This document shows, in pieces, positions 28,557 to 36,627 of a DNA stretch of 64,000 nt (within the stretch, counting starts at the first letter, position 1; each line of letters begins with the position of its first letter). The stretch lies in NCBI RefSeq assembly GCF_900109735.1, contig NZ_FOAS01000001.1, positions 295,613-359,612 on the forward strand. Reading direction: 5' to 3'. The notes under the pieces were generated by a model that searched no databases, had not been told where the DNA came from, and saw only the letters and a program-made list of their open reading frames with translations. The stretch is from Atopomonas hussainii (lineage in GTDB: Bacteria; Pseudomonadota; Gammaproteobacteria; Pseudomonadales; Pseudomonadaceae). A program made the position numbers and the translations under genes.

Positions 28557-30317
28557 TTACTGCCCGGACTGATCAAACAGCGTCAGCCACGGGCTCTGTT
28601 CGCGTTGCGCGGCGGGGGTTTGCAGCCACGGCAGCACCGCGTCGCTGCGGGCGTCGGGCTTGGCTTGGTAGCCAAACCAGCGATTACGCCCCGCTTGTTT
28701 GGCGTGGTACAGCGCTTGGTCGGCCAGATCGATCACTTGCAGCCAGCCAACGGCATTCGGCTCGTGGGGCAGAAAGGGGTAGCAGGCAAAACCTACCGAG
28801 CAGGTTTTGCGCAGCGGTTGGCCATTGCTTAAGCGAAACGGCTGTTCGGCAAACGCCAAACGCAGCCGCTCGGCCAGCTGCGGGGCTTGCTGGCGCGGCA
28901 CTTGGCGAGTGACAACGAGAAACTCTTCGCCGCCCCAGCGAACCAAATAATCATCCTCACGAAACACTCGTTGCAAACGCGCCTGCACTTGTTGCAATAC
29001 GCTGTCGCCGGCGTTGTGGCCGTAGCTGTCGTTGACCTCTTTAAAGTGGTCGATATCGACTAAAAAGGCGATTAAGTCGGCGTCATCCGGGCGTTCGCTA
29101 TGCCCTTCATCCTGCCAGCGCCGGTAACGCTCACAGCAGCGTTCGAGGTCGTGGCTTATGTGTTGCAGCACAAAGCGGCGGTTGCGCAGCCCGGTGAGCG
29201 GGTCGGTGAGGCTGTGTTGGGTCAGGTCGAGGTTGGCTTGTTCCAGCTCGGCATTGCGCGCGCGCAGTTGGGCTTCCAGAGCCACGCGGTCGTTAAGGTC
29301 GTGCAGGGTTACGGTGTGGCCTTGCAGTTGCTGGCGGGTGTTGAAGATGGGGCTGACGTCCAGCTCGTAATCATGCCCGGCCAGTTGCAGCAAGGCCTGA
29401 CTGCTCACCGCCACCGGCGTGTCGCCCAAGCGCTGGGTTAAATGCTCACACAGCAGCGGCTGGCTGGCGAAAGCCTGCGTCAGTAAGCGGCCTAGGCCAT
29501 GGTTGCTCGCTACGCCGGTCATCTGCGCAAAGGCGCGGTTCATATCCACCACGCGCTGATGGGTATCGAGCACCAACACGCCATCACGCACCGCATCGAG
29601 GGCGCGGTTGCGCATCACCGGCAGCACGTTAAACAGCTGATAGCGCAGCATGGCCAGCCACAACATGCCCACGGCCAGCGCGAGGCCCAGCGGCACTAAG
29701 TCGTACTGGCGCGGCACTAAGCCGGTGATCAGCAGCACGTTGGCGATCAAGGGCATCAGCAAGCCCGCCGCCAGCAGCCCGCCTTGGCGGCGCAGTAAGG
29801 GGTTGCCACTCCACAAGGTGGCCAATGTCAGGCAGATGCCGGCGAGAATCAGCAGATAGCCGTAGGCGGTGAATAACCAGTAGTAGGGGCCAAAAATCAG
29901 CGTGTCGGTGTAGGTGAGGGCGTCGATGCGGGTAAAGCGCACGTCTTGCAGCATGAGCGTGGTGGTGGCGGGGTTCCACAGCAGCCACTGGGTGCCCAAC
30001 GGCAGCGCCAGCATGGCCGCCCACAGGCCCGGTCGCGACCAACGCTCGCCACCGGTAAAGCACAGCACAAAAATAAACGCGCCCACCGGCGTCATGCCGA
30101 TAAACAGGTACTTCACTTTCAACCAATGGATGGCGAAGGCCGGGCTGGCCGTGGCCATCAGCACCACGCACAGCGACCAGCACCACGCGGTGGCGACGAA
30201 AAACAGCAAGGGCTTGGCGGTGCCCAGATGACGATAGCGCCAAGCGTGCAGACCGGCTCCGGCTAAGGCAATCAGGGCAACCAGTACGCCCAGCATGTAG
30301 AGGACTTGCCAATCCAT
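28557..30317 (-). CDS. Diguanylate cyclase with 7TM N-terminal sensor and PAS
   Basis: 586 aa. The first 225 residues hold about seven membrane helices of the histidine-kinase N-terminal 7TM type (contains WCWSLCVVLMATASPAFAIH). A PAS-like domain (about 235-345) with RVVDMNRAFAQMTG follows, then a short coiled coil. The GGDEF domain (about 370-545) is complete: LTDPLTGLRNRRFVL, VDIDHFKEVNDSYGHNAGD and DYLVRWGGEEFLVVTR. An inhibitory-site RxxD-like segment is not clear. It should synthesise c-di-GMP in response to a membrane or extracellular cue. Confidence 0.92.
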   Translation of the reverse strand: MDWQVLYMLGVLVALIALAGAGLHAWRYRHLGTAKPLLFFVATAWCWSLCVVLMATASPAFAIHWLKVKYLFIGMTPVGAFIFVLCFTGGERWSRPGLWAAMLALPLGTQWLLWNPATTTLMLQDVRFTRIDALTYTDTLIFGPYYWLFTAYGYLLILAGICLTLATLWSGNPLLRRQGGLLAAGLLMPLIANVLLITGLVPRQYDLVPLGLALAVGMLWLAMLRYQLFNVLPVMRNRALDAVRDGVLVLDTHQRVVDMNRAFAQMTGVASNHGLGRLLTQAFASQPLLCEHLTQRLGDTPVAVSSQALLQLAGHDYELDVSPIFNTRQQLQGHTVTLHDLNDRVALEAQLRARNAELEQANLDLTQHSLTDPLTGLRNRRFVLQHISHDLERCCERYRRWQDEGHSERPDDADLIAFLVDIDHFKEVNDSYGHNAGDSVLQQVQARLQRVFREDDYLVRWGGEEFLVVTRQVPRQQAPQLAERLRLAFAEQPFRLSNGQPLRKTCSVGFACYPFLPHEPNAVGWLQVIDLADQALYHAKQAGRNRWFGYQAKPDARSDAVLPWLQTPAAQREQSPWLTLFDQSGQ

Positions 30318-30388
30318 ATCGCGGACTCTGGTGTGCTTAACGCCATGCTAGCGTTTTAATCCGAGCGAGGCGAAACAGCGCCTCGCTG

Positions 30389-31282
30389 TTAGGCATCAAC
30401 GGCTGCTTGCGCGTGCAAAAAAGCCAATACTCGCTCGGCGCTGGCTGCGGGGTATTCCTGCATAAAGCAGTGCCCGCCCGGCACCTGTAAACCGCTGGCG
30501 TTACGGTTAATGGCACGCCAGCGCTGCACGGCCTCGCCAACAAAGGGATAAGTGCGCTCGCCGTAGATAACTTGAACCGGGGTTTGGACTTTCTTCAGGC
30601 TCGACCACAAGCGCCGCGGGAACGAGCTGAACACCTCGGCCTCGCGGCTGGGGCGGCATTTCAGTTCTACCCCACCATCGGCGGCGGGCTTGAGCGCGTG
30701 TTCGGCGAAGGCTTGCAGGGCGTCTTCCGTCCAGCCTTTAAACATGCCGCGACCGCGCAGGCCCTCCACCACCGCTTGGCGATCGGGCCAGTGCGAGCGG
30801 CGCTTGCGCGTGGCCGTGGCCAGTTTATTGCGCGAGTACAAACCCACCACGTCCGACAGCGCCATCACGCCGATCAGCTTGGGGGTAAACAGCACAGGGT
30901 CGAGCAGCACCGCACGGCGAAACAGCTCAGGGTGTTGCGCCAGCATCAAACTGGTCAGCACCCCGCCAAAGCTATGCCCCACGGCGTAGATTGGCACGCC
31001 GGCGTATTCACCGGCAAACGCCTGCCAAGCTTCAACGCACAGCTCGGCGGTGCGATTCCAGCCATGAAAACGCCCGCCGTGATCGCTATCGCCTTGGCCT
31101 TGGGTGTCGCTTAAAAACAGATCAAAGTGCTCAGCCAACGGCGCCAGCATGGGCCAGTACACCCCACCGCAAAAGCCATTGCCGTGCAAGAAGTGCAACA
31201 CCGGCTTGCCACTGGGCGCGCTGCGTAGACCACGTTGGGTGAAGCCTGCCGAACAGGCGTGCGACCAAGAAATCAGGTCCAT
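30389..31282 (-). CDS. Alpha/beta-fold hydrolase
   Basis: 297 aa. The oxyanion motif is LHFLHGNGFCGG, the nucleophile elbow GHSFGGVLTSLML (Ser about residue 103), the acid region VIYGERTYPF and the catalytic His in VPGGHCFMQEYP. The layout is that of a small-molecule esterase/hydrolase of the MhpC type. No neighbouring pathway suggests a substrate. Confidence 0.88.
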   Translation of the reverse strand: MDLISWSHACSAGFTQRGLRSAPSGKPVLHFLHGNGFCGGVYWPMLAPLAEHFDLFLSDTQGQGDSDHGGRFHGWNRTAELCVEAWQAFAGEYAGVPIYAVGHSFGGVLTSLMLAQHPELFRRAVLLDPVLFTPKLIGVMALSDVVGLYSRNKLATATRKRRSHWPDRQAVVEGLRGRGMFKGWTEDALQAFAEHALKPAADGGVELKCRPSREAEVFSSFPRRLWSSLKKVQTPVQVIYGERTYPFVGEAVQRWRAINRNASGLQVPGGHCFMQEYPAASAERVLAFLHAQAAVDA

Positions 31283-31471
31283 GCTTAAACGCTCGTTTGA
31301 TTGCTTTCTGGCAGTGTAAACAGCCTTAAGTGAGGCAGCAAATCACCACCAGCCGACCAACGCACACCGCCAAAGCCGCCTGCCAAGTGGCATTTTGATC
31401 TCGCATCGCCCTAAAATTGTCGGGCAAAAAAGAACCTTTCCAAACAACTACAACTTTTTGAGCCTGCCTCT

Positions 31472-33331
31472 ATGCCCAATACACACTCCCTGCAGAAAAC
31501 CCTATTAGCGCTTGCCGTTGCTGGTGCCAGTCACTCTGCATGGGGGACTAGCTGCCATTTAAACCTACCCAGTTCTAACGACCAAAGAATTAGCAGTAAT
31601 TGCGAGTTAGTAACCATCCCAAATACAACTATAATTTTGGGTGATTCTGCTCTTAGGGTTGATGCAACCGTTGACACACTGGAGAACCGAGGGATAATTG
31701 ACGGAAGCTCTTACGGAGTGGAGATTTTTTTATTTGGCAGAGTAAACACAATTAACAACCATGTACAAATAAGCGGCGCAACTGCTGGAATCCAGAGCAA
31801 TTTTAGCATCCCATTAGAAATTAATCATTTTTCTGGCTTTATCAGCGGCAATCACGCAATTAATGGTGGTAACTACACCACTCTAAATTGGTTCGGCGGC
31901 ACAATATCTGGCCACTTAACTGGATTAAAAGAACTCAATATCAGCAAAGCCAACGCCAGCACCGGCGGATCCTTATCCACAGCACCTAACAGCATCATTC
32001 GCCTACAAGTCAGCAGCGACAATAGCACACCGCTATTCACAGCTAGCGGCGGAATTAATTTAGGCAGCAACAGCCAAGTATTCCTTAAGCCCAAAGGCTC
32101 CGACTTTGCCGTCAACAATAAAGGTTATGTATTATTAAGTGCTGCCGGCGAAACCTTCTCAGCACCCGGATTACAAGTGCTAAGCGACTCTCCGTTATTA
32201 ACGGTTAATTCTTGGTTAGCCACCAGCAATGACTTACGCGCTAACATTAGCGTGGCGGGTCAATACCAATTCGGCGGCACCCCCAACGGTCAGCGCGCTG
32301 GTTCTGCACTATTACCGCAACTGAGCACATTAGCGGGCAACAACCCCAACAACCCGGTGCTCGACGCGCTGGCCGGTAATGCCGAGCAAGTGCGTAAAAC
32401 CAGCGATGAGTTAGTGCCGCAGGTTAACGGTGGCAATGTCTTCGCCCCGCAGCAACAAGCGCATCAAATGCAGCAGCAATCGTATAACCGCCTGCAAGGC
32501 GCTAGTTCGGGCGACCTACTCGCCGAGCAAGGCTTGTGGATGAAAGCCCTGCACAGCAAGGCTGATCAAGATATGCGCCAGCAAGTGGCGGGGTTCGATG
32601 CTGAATCTAACGGCATGGCCTTGGGCTTTGACGGCAAGCTAAACGAGCAGCTCACCGTCGGTTTGGCCTACAGCTACCTGCACAGCAATGTGAGCGGCGA
32701 CAGCAATAGCACCGAGATCGACGGCCATGCCATCACCGCGTACGGTGGCTTTGCACAAAATGGCTACTTCGTGAACGGCAGCCTGACAGCAGGTTTGCAG
32801 CACAACGACGGCCAGCGCTATATCGCCGGCACTAAGGCCGAGGCGGATTACGACAGCCAGTCCATCGCCCTAGATGTAGTCGGCGGCTACGGCTTTAACC
32901 TCGACAACGGTTTGCTGCTGGAGCCGCGTGTTGGCGCTCGTTATGGACGTGTGGATACCGACAGCTACCGCGAAAAGGGCTCACTGGCGTCGCTAAACGT
33001 CGAAGAGCAGCGCTTTGAGATCGGCCAGTTAGGTGCCGGTGCGCGTATTGCTGGTGCACTGGAGCTGGGTAGCGGCGTCCTGCAGCCGGAAGCCACCGCC
33101 ATGGTGTATCACGACTTTATTGCTGACAGCGTTAGCACCACCTCGACCTTCGTTGCCGGTGGCTCGCCGTTCTTGTCGGTAGGTGCTACTCCGGCACGCA
33201 CCAGCTATGAAGTGGGCGTGGGTGCCAGCTATGCGCTGGGCAACACCACCTTTGGCGTGAGCTACGACTACCTTGGCCGTGAAGACTTCGACGCGAATAC
33301 CGTCGAGGCTTCTGTGCGCTACGACTTCTAA
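31472..33331 (+). CDS. Autotransporter (type V secretion) with AT-rich passenger
   Basis: 619 aa. A signal peptide of about 25 residues ends near AWG. The passenger (about 26-330) is beta-helix-like, Asn/Ser/Gly/Thr-rich, with repeated short strands such as NTTIILGDSALRVDATVDT. Then a linker rich in Gln (QQQAHQMQQQ) leads to the autotransporter beta-barrel (about 365-619), opening at GLWMKALHSKADQD and ending in the usual terminal aromatic, VEASVRYDF. DNA for the passenger is clearly richer in A+T than that for the barrel (about 42-45% against 65% G+C in sampled 60-base lines). It is probably a surface adhesin or enzyme; no catalytic motif (subtilisin, GDSL) is visible. Confidence 0.88.
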   Translation: MPNTHSLQKTLLALAVAGASHSAWGTSCHLNLPSSNDQRISSNCELVTIPNTTIILGDSALRVDATVDTLENRGIIDGSSYGVEIFLFGRVNTINNHVQISGATAGIQSNFSIPLEINHFSGFISGNHAINGGNYTTLNWFGGTISGHLTGLKELNISKANASTGGSLSTAPNSIIRLQVSSDNSTPLFTASGGINLGSNSQVFLKPKGSDFAVNNKGYVLLSAAGETFSAPGLQVLSDSPLLTVNSWLATSNDLRANISVAGQYQFGGTPNGQRAGSALLPQLSTLAGNNPNNPVLDALAGNAEQVRKTSDELVPQVNGGNVFAPQQQAHQMQQQSYNRLQGASSGDLLAEQGLWMKALHSKADQDMRQQVAGFDAESNGMALGFDGKLNEQLTVGLAYSYLHSNVSGDSNSTEIDGHAITAYGGFAQNGYFVNGSLTAGLQHNDGQRYIAGTKAEADYDSQSIALDVVGGYGFNLDNGLLLEPRVGARYGRVDTDSYREKGSLASLNVEEQRFEIGQLGAGARIAGALELGSGVLQPEATAMVYHDFIADSVSTTSTFVAGGSPFLSVGATPARTSYEVGVGASYALGNTTFGVSYDYLGREDFDANTVEASVRYDF

Positions 33332-33344
33332 GTTTTAGCGCCAC

Positions 33345-33525
33345 AAAAGCCCCCGCATCAGGCTGAGTGAAAACGTCGCGAACGCAGGCTAGGCAAGGCA
33401 AAAACAAGCGAAAAAGCGCAGTTTACGTGTGGTAAATGAGCATTTTGAGCCTGTTTTTAACGCCGCATAGCCAAGTGCAGTAGTTTTCACACAGTCTGGC
33501 GTAGCGTGCTGCTCGGGGGCTTTTT
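33345..33525. repeat. Long imperfect palindrome (MITE-like) inside a terminator hairpin
   Basis: The outer arms AAAAGCCCCCG (33345-33355) and CGGGGGCTTTT (33514-33524) form a classic terminator stem with a T-run, located between the autotransporter and the convergent piuC. The loop holds about 130 bases bounded by CTGAGTGAAAAC (33363-33374) and GTTTTCACACAG (33483-33494). Their inner parts also pair imperfectly (GGCTAGGC..AAAAAC against its counterpart). This looks like a small non-coding insertion of the palindromic type; no coding capacity. Confidence 0.6.
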
Positions 33526-33532
33526 GTTGCCT

Positions 33533-34213
33533 TCAGCTATCCATCCACTGGCGCAGCAGGTTTTGGTAAATGCCCGACAGTTTGGTCAGGCCGGCATGCT
33601 CTGCCGTCAATTCGCCACGTAATTGCTGCGCGAGGCCGTCTAGCTCATACAAGGTGCGGCGTTGCTCTGCACTGCGCACAAGGCTTTGAATCCAGAAGAA
33701 CGCCACCAAACGCACGCCGCTAGTAACAGGAGCCACTTGGTGCAGGCTGCCTGAGGGATAGATCAGCAAATCACCGGCGGCGAGCTTGATCTGCTGCTCG
33801 CCAAAGCTGTCGTGAATAATCAACTCGCCGCCTTGGTACTCCTCCGGCTGGGTGAGAAACAAGGTAGCCGACACATCGGCGCGTAAGGCTTCACCACTCT
33901 CAATACGCATGACGGTGTTATCCACATGCGCGCCATAGGCTTGACCGTTTTGGTAGCAGCTGAACTTAGGCGGCAAGATCTTGCTCGGCAGCGCCGCACT
34001 CATAAACAGCGGGTTGTTTTGCAGCGCCTGAATAATCAGCGCCGCCATCTGCTGCGCTTCGGGGCTGTCGGCTGGCACTTGGTGATTGTTTTTCACCCGC
34101 GCCGCCTGCGGCCCAGCGGTCGCTTTGCCGTCTTGCCAGTTGGCTTGGCGCAGCAACGCTCGGCACTGATCGACCTGCTCTAGGGTTAATACCTGTGGAA
34201 TGCGTAGCAGCAT
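33533..34213 (-). CDS. piuC: Fe(II)/2-oxoglutarate dioxygenase, PiuC/PKHD type
   Basis: 226 aa from ATG 34213, preceded by AAGGGGG; an upstream ATG is less likely. Motifs are ARVKNNHQVPADSP at the N-terminus, the facial triad in GAHVDNTVM (His-x-Asp) and SLHQVAPVTSGVRLVAFFW (second His, then the Arg for 2-oxoglutarate). PiuC proteins are often next to TonB siderophore receptors and linked to iron uptake; no receptor gene is in this window. Confidence 0.93.
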   Translation of the reverse strand: MLLRIPQVLTLEQVDQCRALLRQANWQDGKATAGPQAARVKNNHQVPADSPEAQQMAALIIQALQNNPLFMSAALPSKILPPKFSCYQNGQAYGAHVDNTVMRIESGEALRADVSATLFLTQPEEYQGGELIIHDSFGEQQIKLAAGDLLIYPSGSLHQVAPVTSGVRLVAFFWIQSLVRSAEQRRTLYELDGLAQQLRGELTAEHAGLTKLSGIYQNLLRQWMDS

Positions 34214-34310
34214 AATGCCCCCTTGTTTATTGCGGGCATGGTTATGCAATCGCCCTGCACAGGCAAGCAGCTTGCCGTCTATTGATCAGTCAGCACGTTT
34301 AAAGGACGCC

Positions 34311-34958
34311 TTAAGGCAGCAAATGCGCCAGTAGCTCGCCGCAGTCGGCCAAGTCATCGTGAATGGCGCGGGCTAAGGCTGGGCTATCGTCGGCTTGCAG
34401 CGCCTTCCACGCCGCCTCGTGCGCGGCATTCAGACCGGCGTGCAAGCGTTGATCGTTGAATAACTGGGTAAACACCGGGCCGACTTGCAGCCACAAGCCT
34501 TCGATCAGCCGCAGCAGCACCGGATTGCCGCAGGCACGGTATAGGCGCAGGTGAAAATCCGCATTGCCGCGCAGATAGCCGGCGGCATCCTGCTGGCTAA
34601 GCGCGCTGGCCATGCGCTGCACCAATGCCCCCAAGGCCGCGCGCTCGTCTGGGGTTAAGCGCGGTAACGCTTGGGCGGCAGCCATGGGCTCCAGCGCTAA
34701 CCGCACACTGAGTAACTGTTGGTATTCCTCACGACGCAATACCGGCACCTGTACCGAACGCTGCGGTGCACTGCGCAATGCGCCTTCGGCCACCAAACGC
34801 TGCAACGCGGCGCGCACCGGCATAGTGCTGGCGGCGTAGTGCTCGGCCAAATCGCGGATTTTTAACCGCTGGCCGGGCTGTAATTCGCCATCCAGCAGCG
34901 CTTGGCGCAGGGCGTGATAGACCTGAAGTTGCCGATTGGCTTCGCTGTCGTCGTGCAT
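34311..34958 (-). CDS. GntR-family regulator with FCD ligand domain
   Basis: 215 aa. The winged helix has LQPGQRLKIRDLAEHYAAST and MPVRAALQRLVAEGAL. The C-terminal all-helical FCD domain has NADFHLRLYRACGNPVLLRL and HEAAWKAL with the metal-ligand His residues. It is divergent from the aminotransferase-glutamine synthetase pair, with a perfect palindrome (35023-35036) in the shared intergenic region. It is probably the local repressor of that pair. Confidence 0.92.
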   Translation of the reverse strand: MHDDSEANRQLQVYHALRQALLDGELQPGQRLKIRDLAEHYAASTMPVRAALQRLVAEGALRSAPQRSVQVPVLRREEYQQLLSVRLALEPMAAAQALPRLTPDERAALGALVQRMASALSQQDAAGYLRGNADFHLRLYRACGNPVLLRLIEGLWLQVGPVFTQLFNDQRLHAGLNAAHEAAWKALQADDSPALARAIHDDLADCGELLAHLLP

Positions 34959-35022
34959 TTTTTTGAGCGCTGGCTGGCGTTGATCCGGGTGTTAATCGAG
35001 TAGATGGGCGGCATATTGACTT

Positions 35023-35036
35023 TTTGTGATCACAAA
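35023..35036. promoter_or_regulatory. Palindromic operator, probably for the GntR regulator
   Basis: TTTGTGATCACAAA is a perfect 14-bp palindrome containing the GT..AC half-sites usual for GntR operators. It lies immediately downstream of a TTGACT hexamer (35016-35021) that could be the -35 of the aminotransferase promoter. A bound regulator would block RNA polymerase. Confidence 0.6.
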
Positions 35037-35082
35037 TTCAAGAATGCGTGCAAAATATACAACGCCCTGATGGGAGGCCGTG

Positions 35083-36474
35083 ATGACTGCCAGTGGTATT
35101 AGCCCCGCCGCCGTAGAAACCTTTGCCGCTCGTGAGCGCGCACGCTTTCTCGAGCGCAACCCCAAGTCGGTGCGGCTCGCCGAGCGCGCGCGCAAATCGC
35201 TGTATGCCGGCGTACCGATGCACTGGATGGCCGACTGGTCGACCCCCTGCCCGCTGTTCGTCGAACGCGCCAAAGGGGCGCGCTTTTATGATGTGGACGG
35301 CCACGAGTACATCGACTTCTGCCTGGGCGACACCGGCACTATGTTCGGCCACTCGCCGGACCCCGTCGCCAAAGCCATTGCCGAGCAAGCTAACAACGGC
35401 TTGACCACCATGCTGCCCGGCGAAGATGCGGTGGTCTGCGGCGAGCTGCTGGCCGCGCGCTTCGGCTTGCCGTACTGGCAAGTCACCGCTACCGCCACCG
35501 ATTCCAACCGCTACGTGCTGCGCTGGGCCCGTGCGGTGACCGGCAAGAACACCCTGCTGGTGTTCGACGGCTGCTACCACGGCACCGTGGACGACGTGAT
35601 GGTGCGCTGCCGCGACGGTGCCACCGTGCACCGCTCGGGGTTAGTCGGTCAGGCTTACGACCTTACCGAGCACAGCCGCGCCATTCCCTTTAACGATGTG
35701 GCCGCCCTGGAAGCCGCGCTAGCCAAGGGGGATGTCTGCGCCCTGCTCTGTGAGCCGGCGATGACCAACATCGGCATGGTGCTGCCCGAGCCGGGCTTTA
35801 TGCAGCAGTGCCGCGAGCTGACGCGCAAGTACGGTGCGCTGCTGATCATCGACGAGACCCACACCATCTCCACCAATATCGGTGGCTGCACCAAGCTGTG
35901 GAACCTCGACCCGGACTTCTTCGTGGTCGGCAAACCGATCGCCGGTGGCGTGCCGTGCGGCATCTTCGGCTGTAGCGCCGAGATGGCCGAGCGCATGGCC
36001 GCCTCGCGCAAGAGTGCGCAGCAAGACAGTCACGGTCACGGCCACAGCGGCATGGGCACCACGCTGTCGGCCAATGCGCTGGCCATGCACTGCATGCGCG
36101 CCAACCTTGAACAGGTGATGACCCAAGCCGCCTACGAGCACATGCTGCCGCTGGCTAAGCGGCTGGCCGATGGCTTCCGCAGCCTGATCGCCAAGCACAA
36201 CCTTAAGTGGTCGGTGACTGAGCTAGGCGCGCGCAGCGAGTTCCAGTTCTGCCCCGTCTCGCCGCGCACCGGCGCCGAGGCCGAAGCCGCCTTCCACGAC
36301 GAGTTGCAGATGGCCATCCACTTGTACCTGATCAACCGCGGCATTCTGATCACCCCGTTCCACAACATGACGCTGTGCTGCCCGAGCACCAGTGAACACG
36401 ATGTGGATCAGCTGATCAGCACGCTGGACGGCGCCATTAGCGACCTGCTGGCGATACCCGGCGCGCGGCTGTAA
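35083..36474 (+). CDS. Class III PLP aminotransferase
   Basis: 463 aa. The ATG at 35083 has GGGAGG upstream. It resembles glutamate-1-semialdehyde-aminomutase-like class III transaminases: FYDVDGHEYIDFCLGDTG near the start, FDGCYHGTVDDVM, IDETHTISTNIGG and the PLP lysine in FFVVGKPIAGGVPCGIFG. It is followed by a glutamine-synthetase-like gene. The pair under a GntR/FCD regulator suggests use of an amino compound (amine, amino acid or amino alcohol) rather than haem synthesis. Confidence 0.88.
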   Translation: MTASGISPAAVETFAARERARFLERNPKSVRLAERARKSLYAGVPMHWMADWSTPCPLFVERAKGARFYDVDGHEYIDFCLGDTGTMFGHSPDPVAKAIAEQANNGLTTMLPGEDAVVCGELLAARFGLPYWQVTATATDSNRYVLRWARAVTGKNTLLVFDGCYHGTVDDVMVRCRDGATVHRSGLVGQAYDLTEHSRAIPFNDVAALEAALAKGDVCALLCEPAMTNIGMVLPEPGFMQQCRELTRKYGALLIIDETHTISTNIGGCTKLWNLDPDFFVVGKPIAGGVPCGIFGCSAEMAERMAASRKSAQQDSHGHGHSGMGTTLSANALAMHCMRANLEQVMTQAAYEHMLPLAKRLADGFRSLIAKHNLKWSVTELGARSEFQFCPVSPRTGAEAEAAFHDELQMAIHLYLINRGILITPFHNMTLCCPSTSEHDVDQLISTLDGAISDLLAIPGARL

Positions 36475-36495
36475 GCCGTTCTCGGGCGGCTCTTG

Positions 36496-36606
36496 CCCCC
36501 TCTCCCTTAGGGAGAGGGCCGGGGTGAGGGAAGCTCGACACATACCGCTTAGTAGCGTCGCCTGAACAATCCTCACCCCTAGCCCCTCTCCCAAAGGGCG
36601 AGGGGA
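36496..36606. repeat. Palindromic intergenic repeat pair (REP-doublet-like)
   Basis: The left unit CCCTCTCCC-TTA-GGGAGAGGG (36498-36518) is followed by CCGGGGTGAGGG. The right unit, in reverse orientation, is CCTCACCCCTAGCC then CCCTCTCCC-AAA-GGGCGAGGG (36584-36604). Two hairpins face each other with about 40 bases between. This type of G-rich repeat recurs in intergenic DNA of many proteobacteria. Confidence 0.6.
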
Positions 36607-36627
36607 ATGCAAAGCAAGGACTTCACC

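Noticed and set aside
35023..35036. TGTGATCACA as a CRP/Vfr site
   Set aside because: The two half-sites are directly adjacent, without the 6-base spacer needed; the palindrome fits GntR better.
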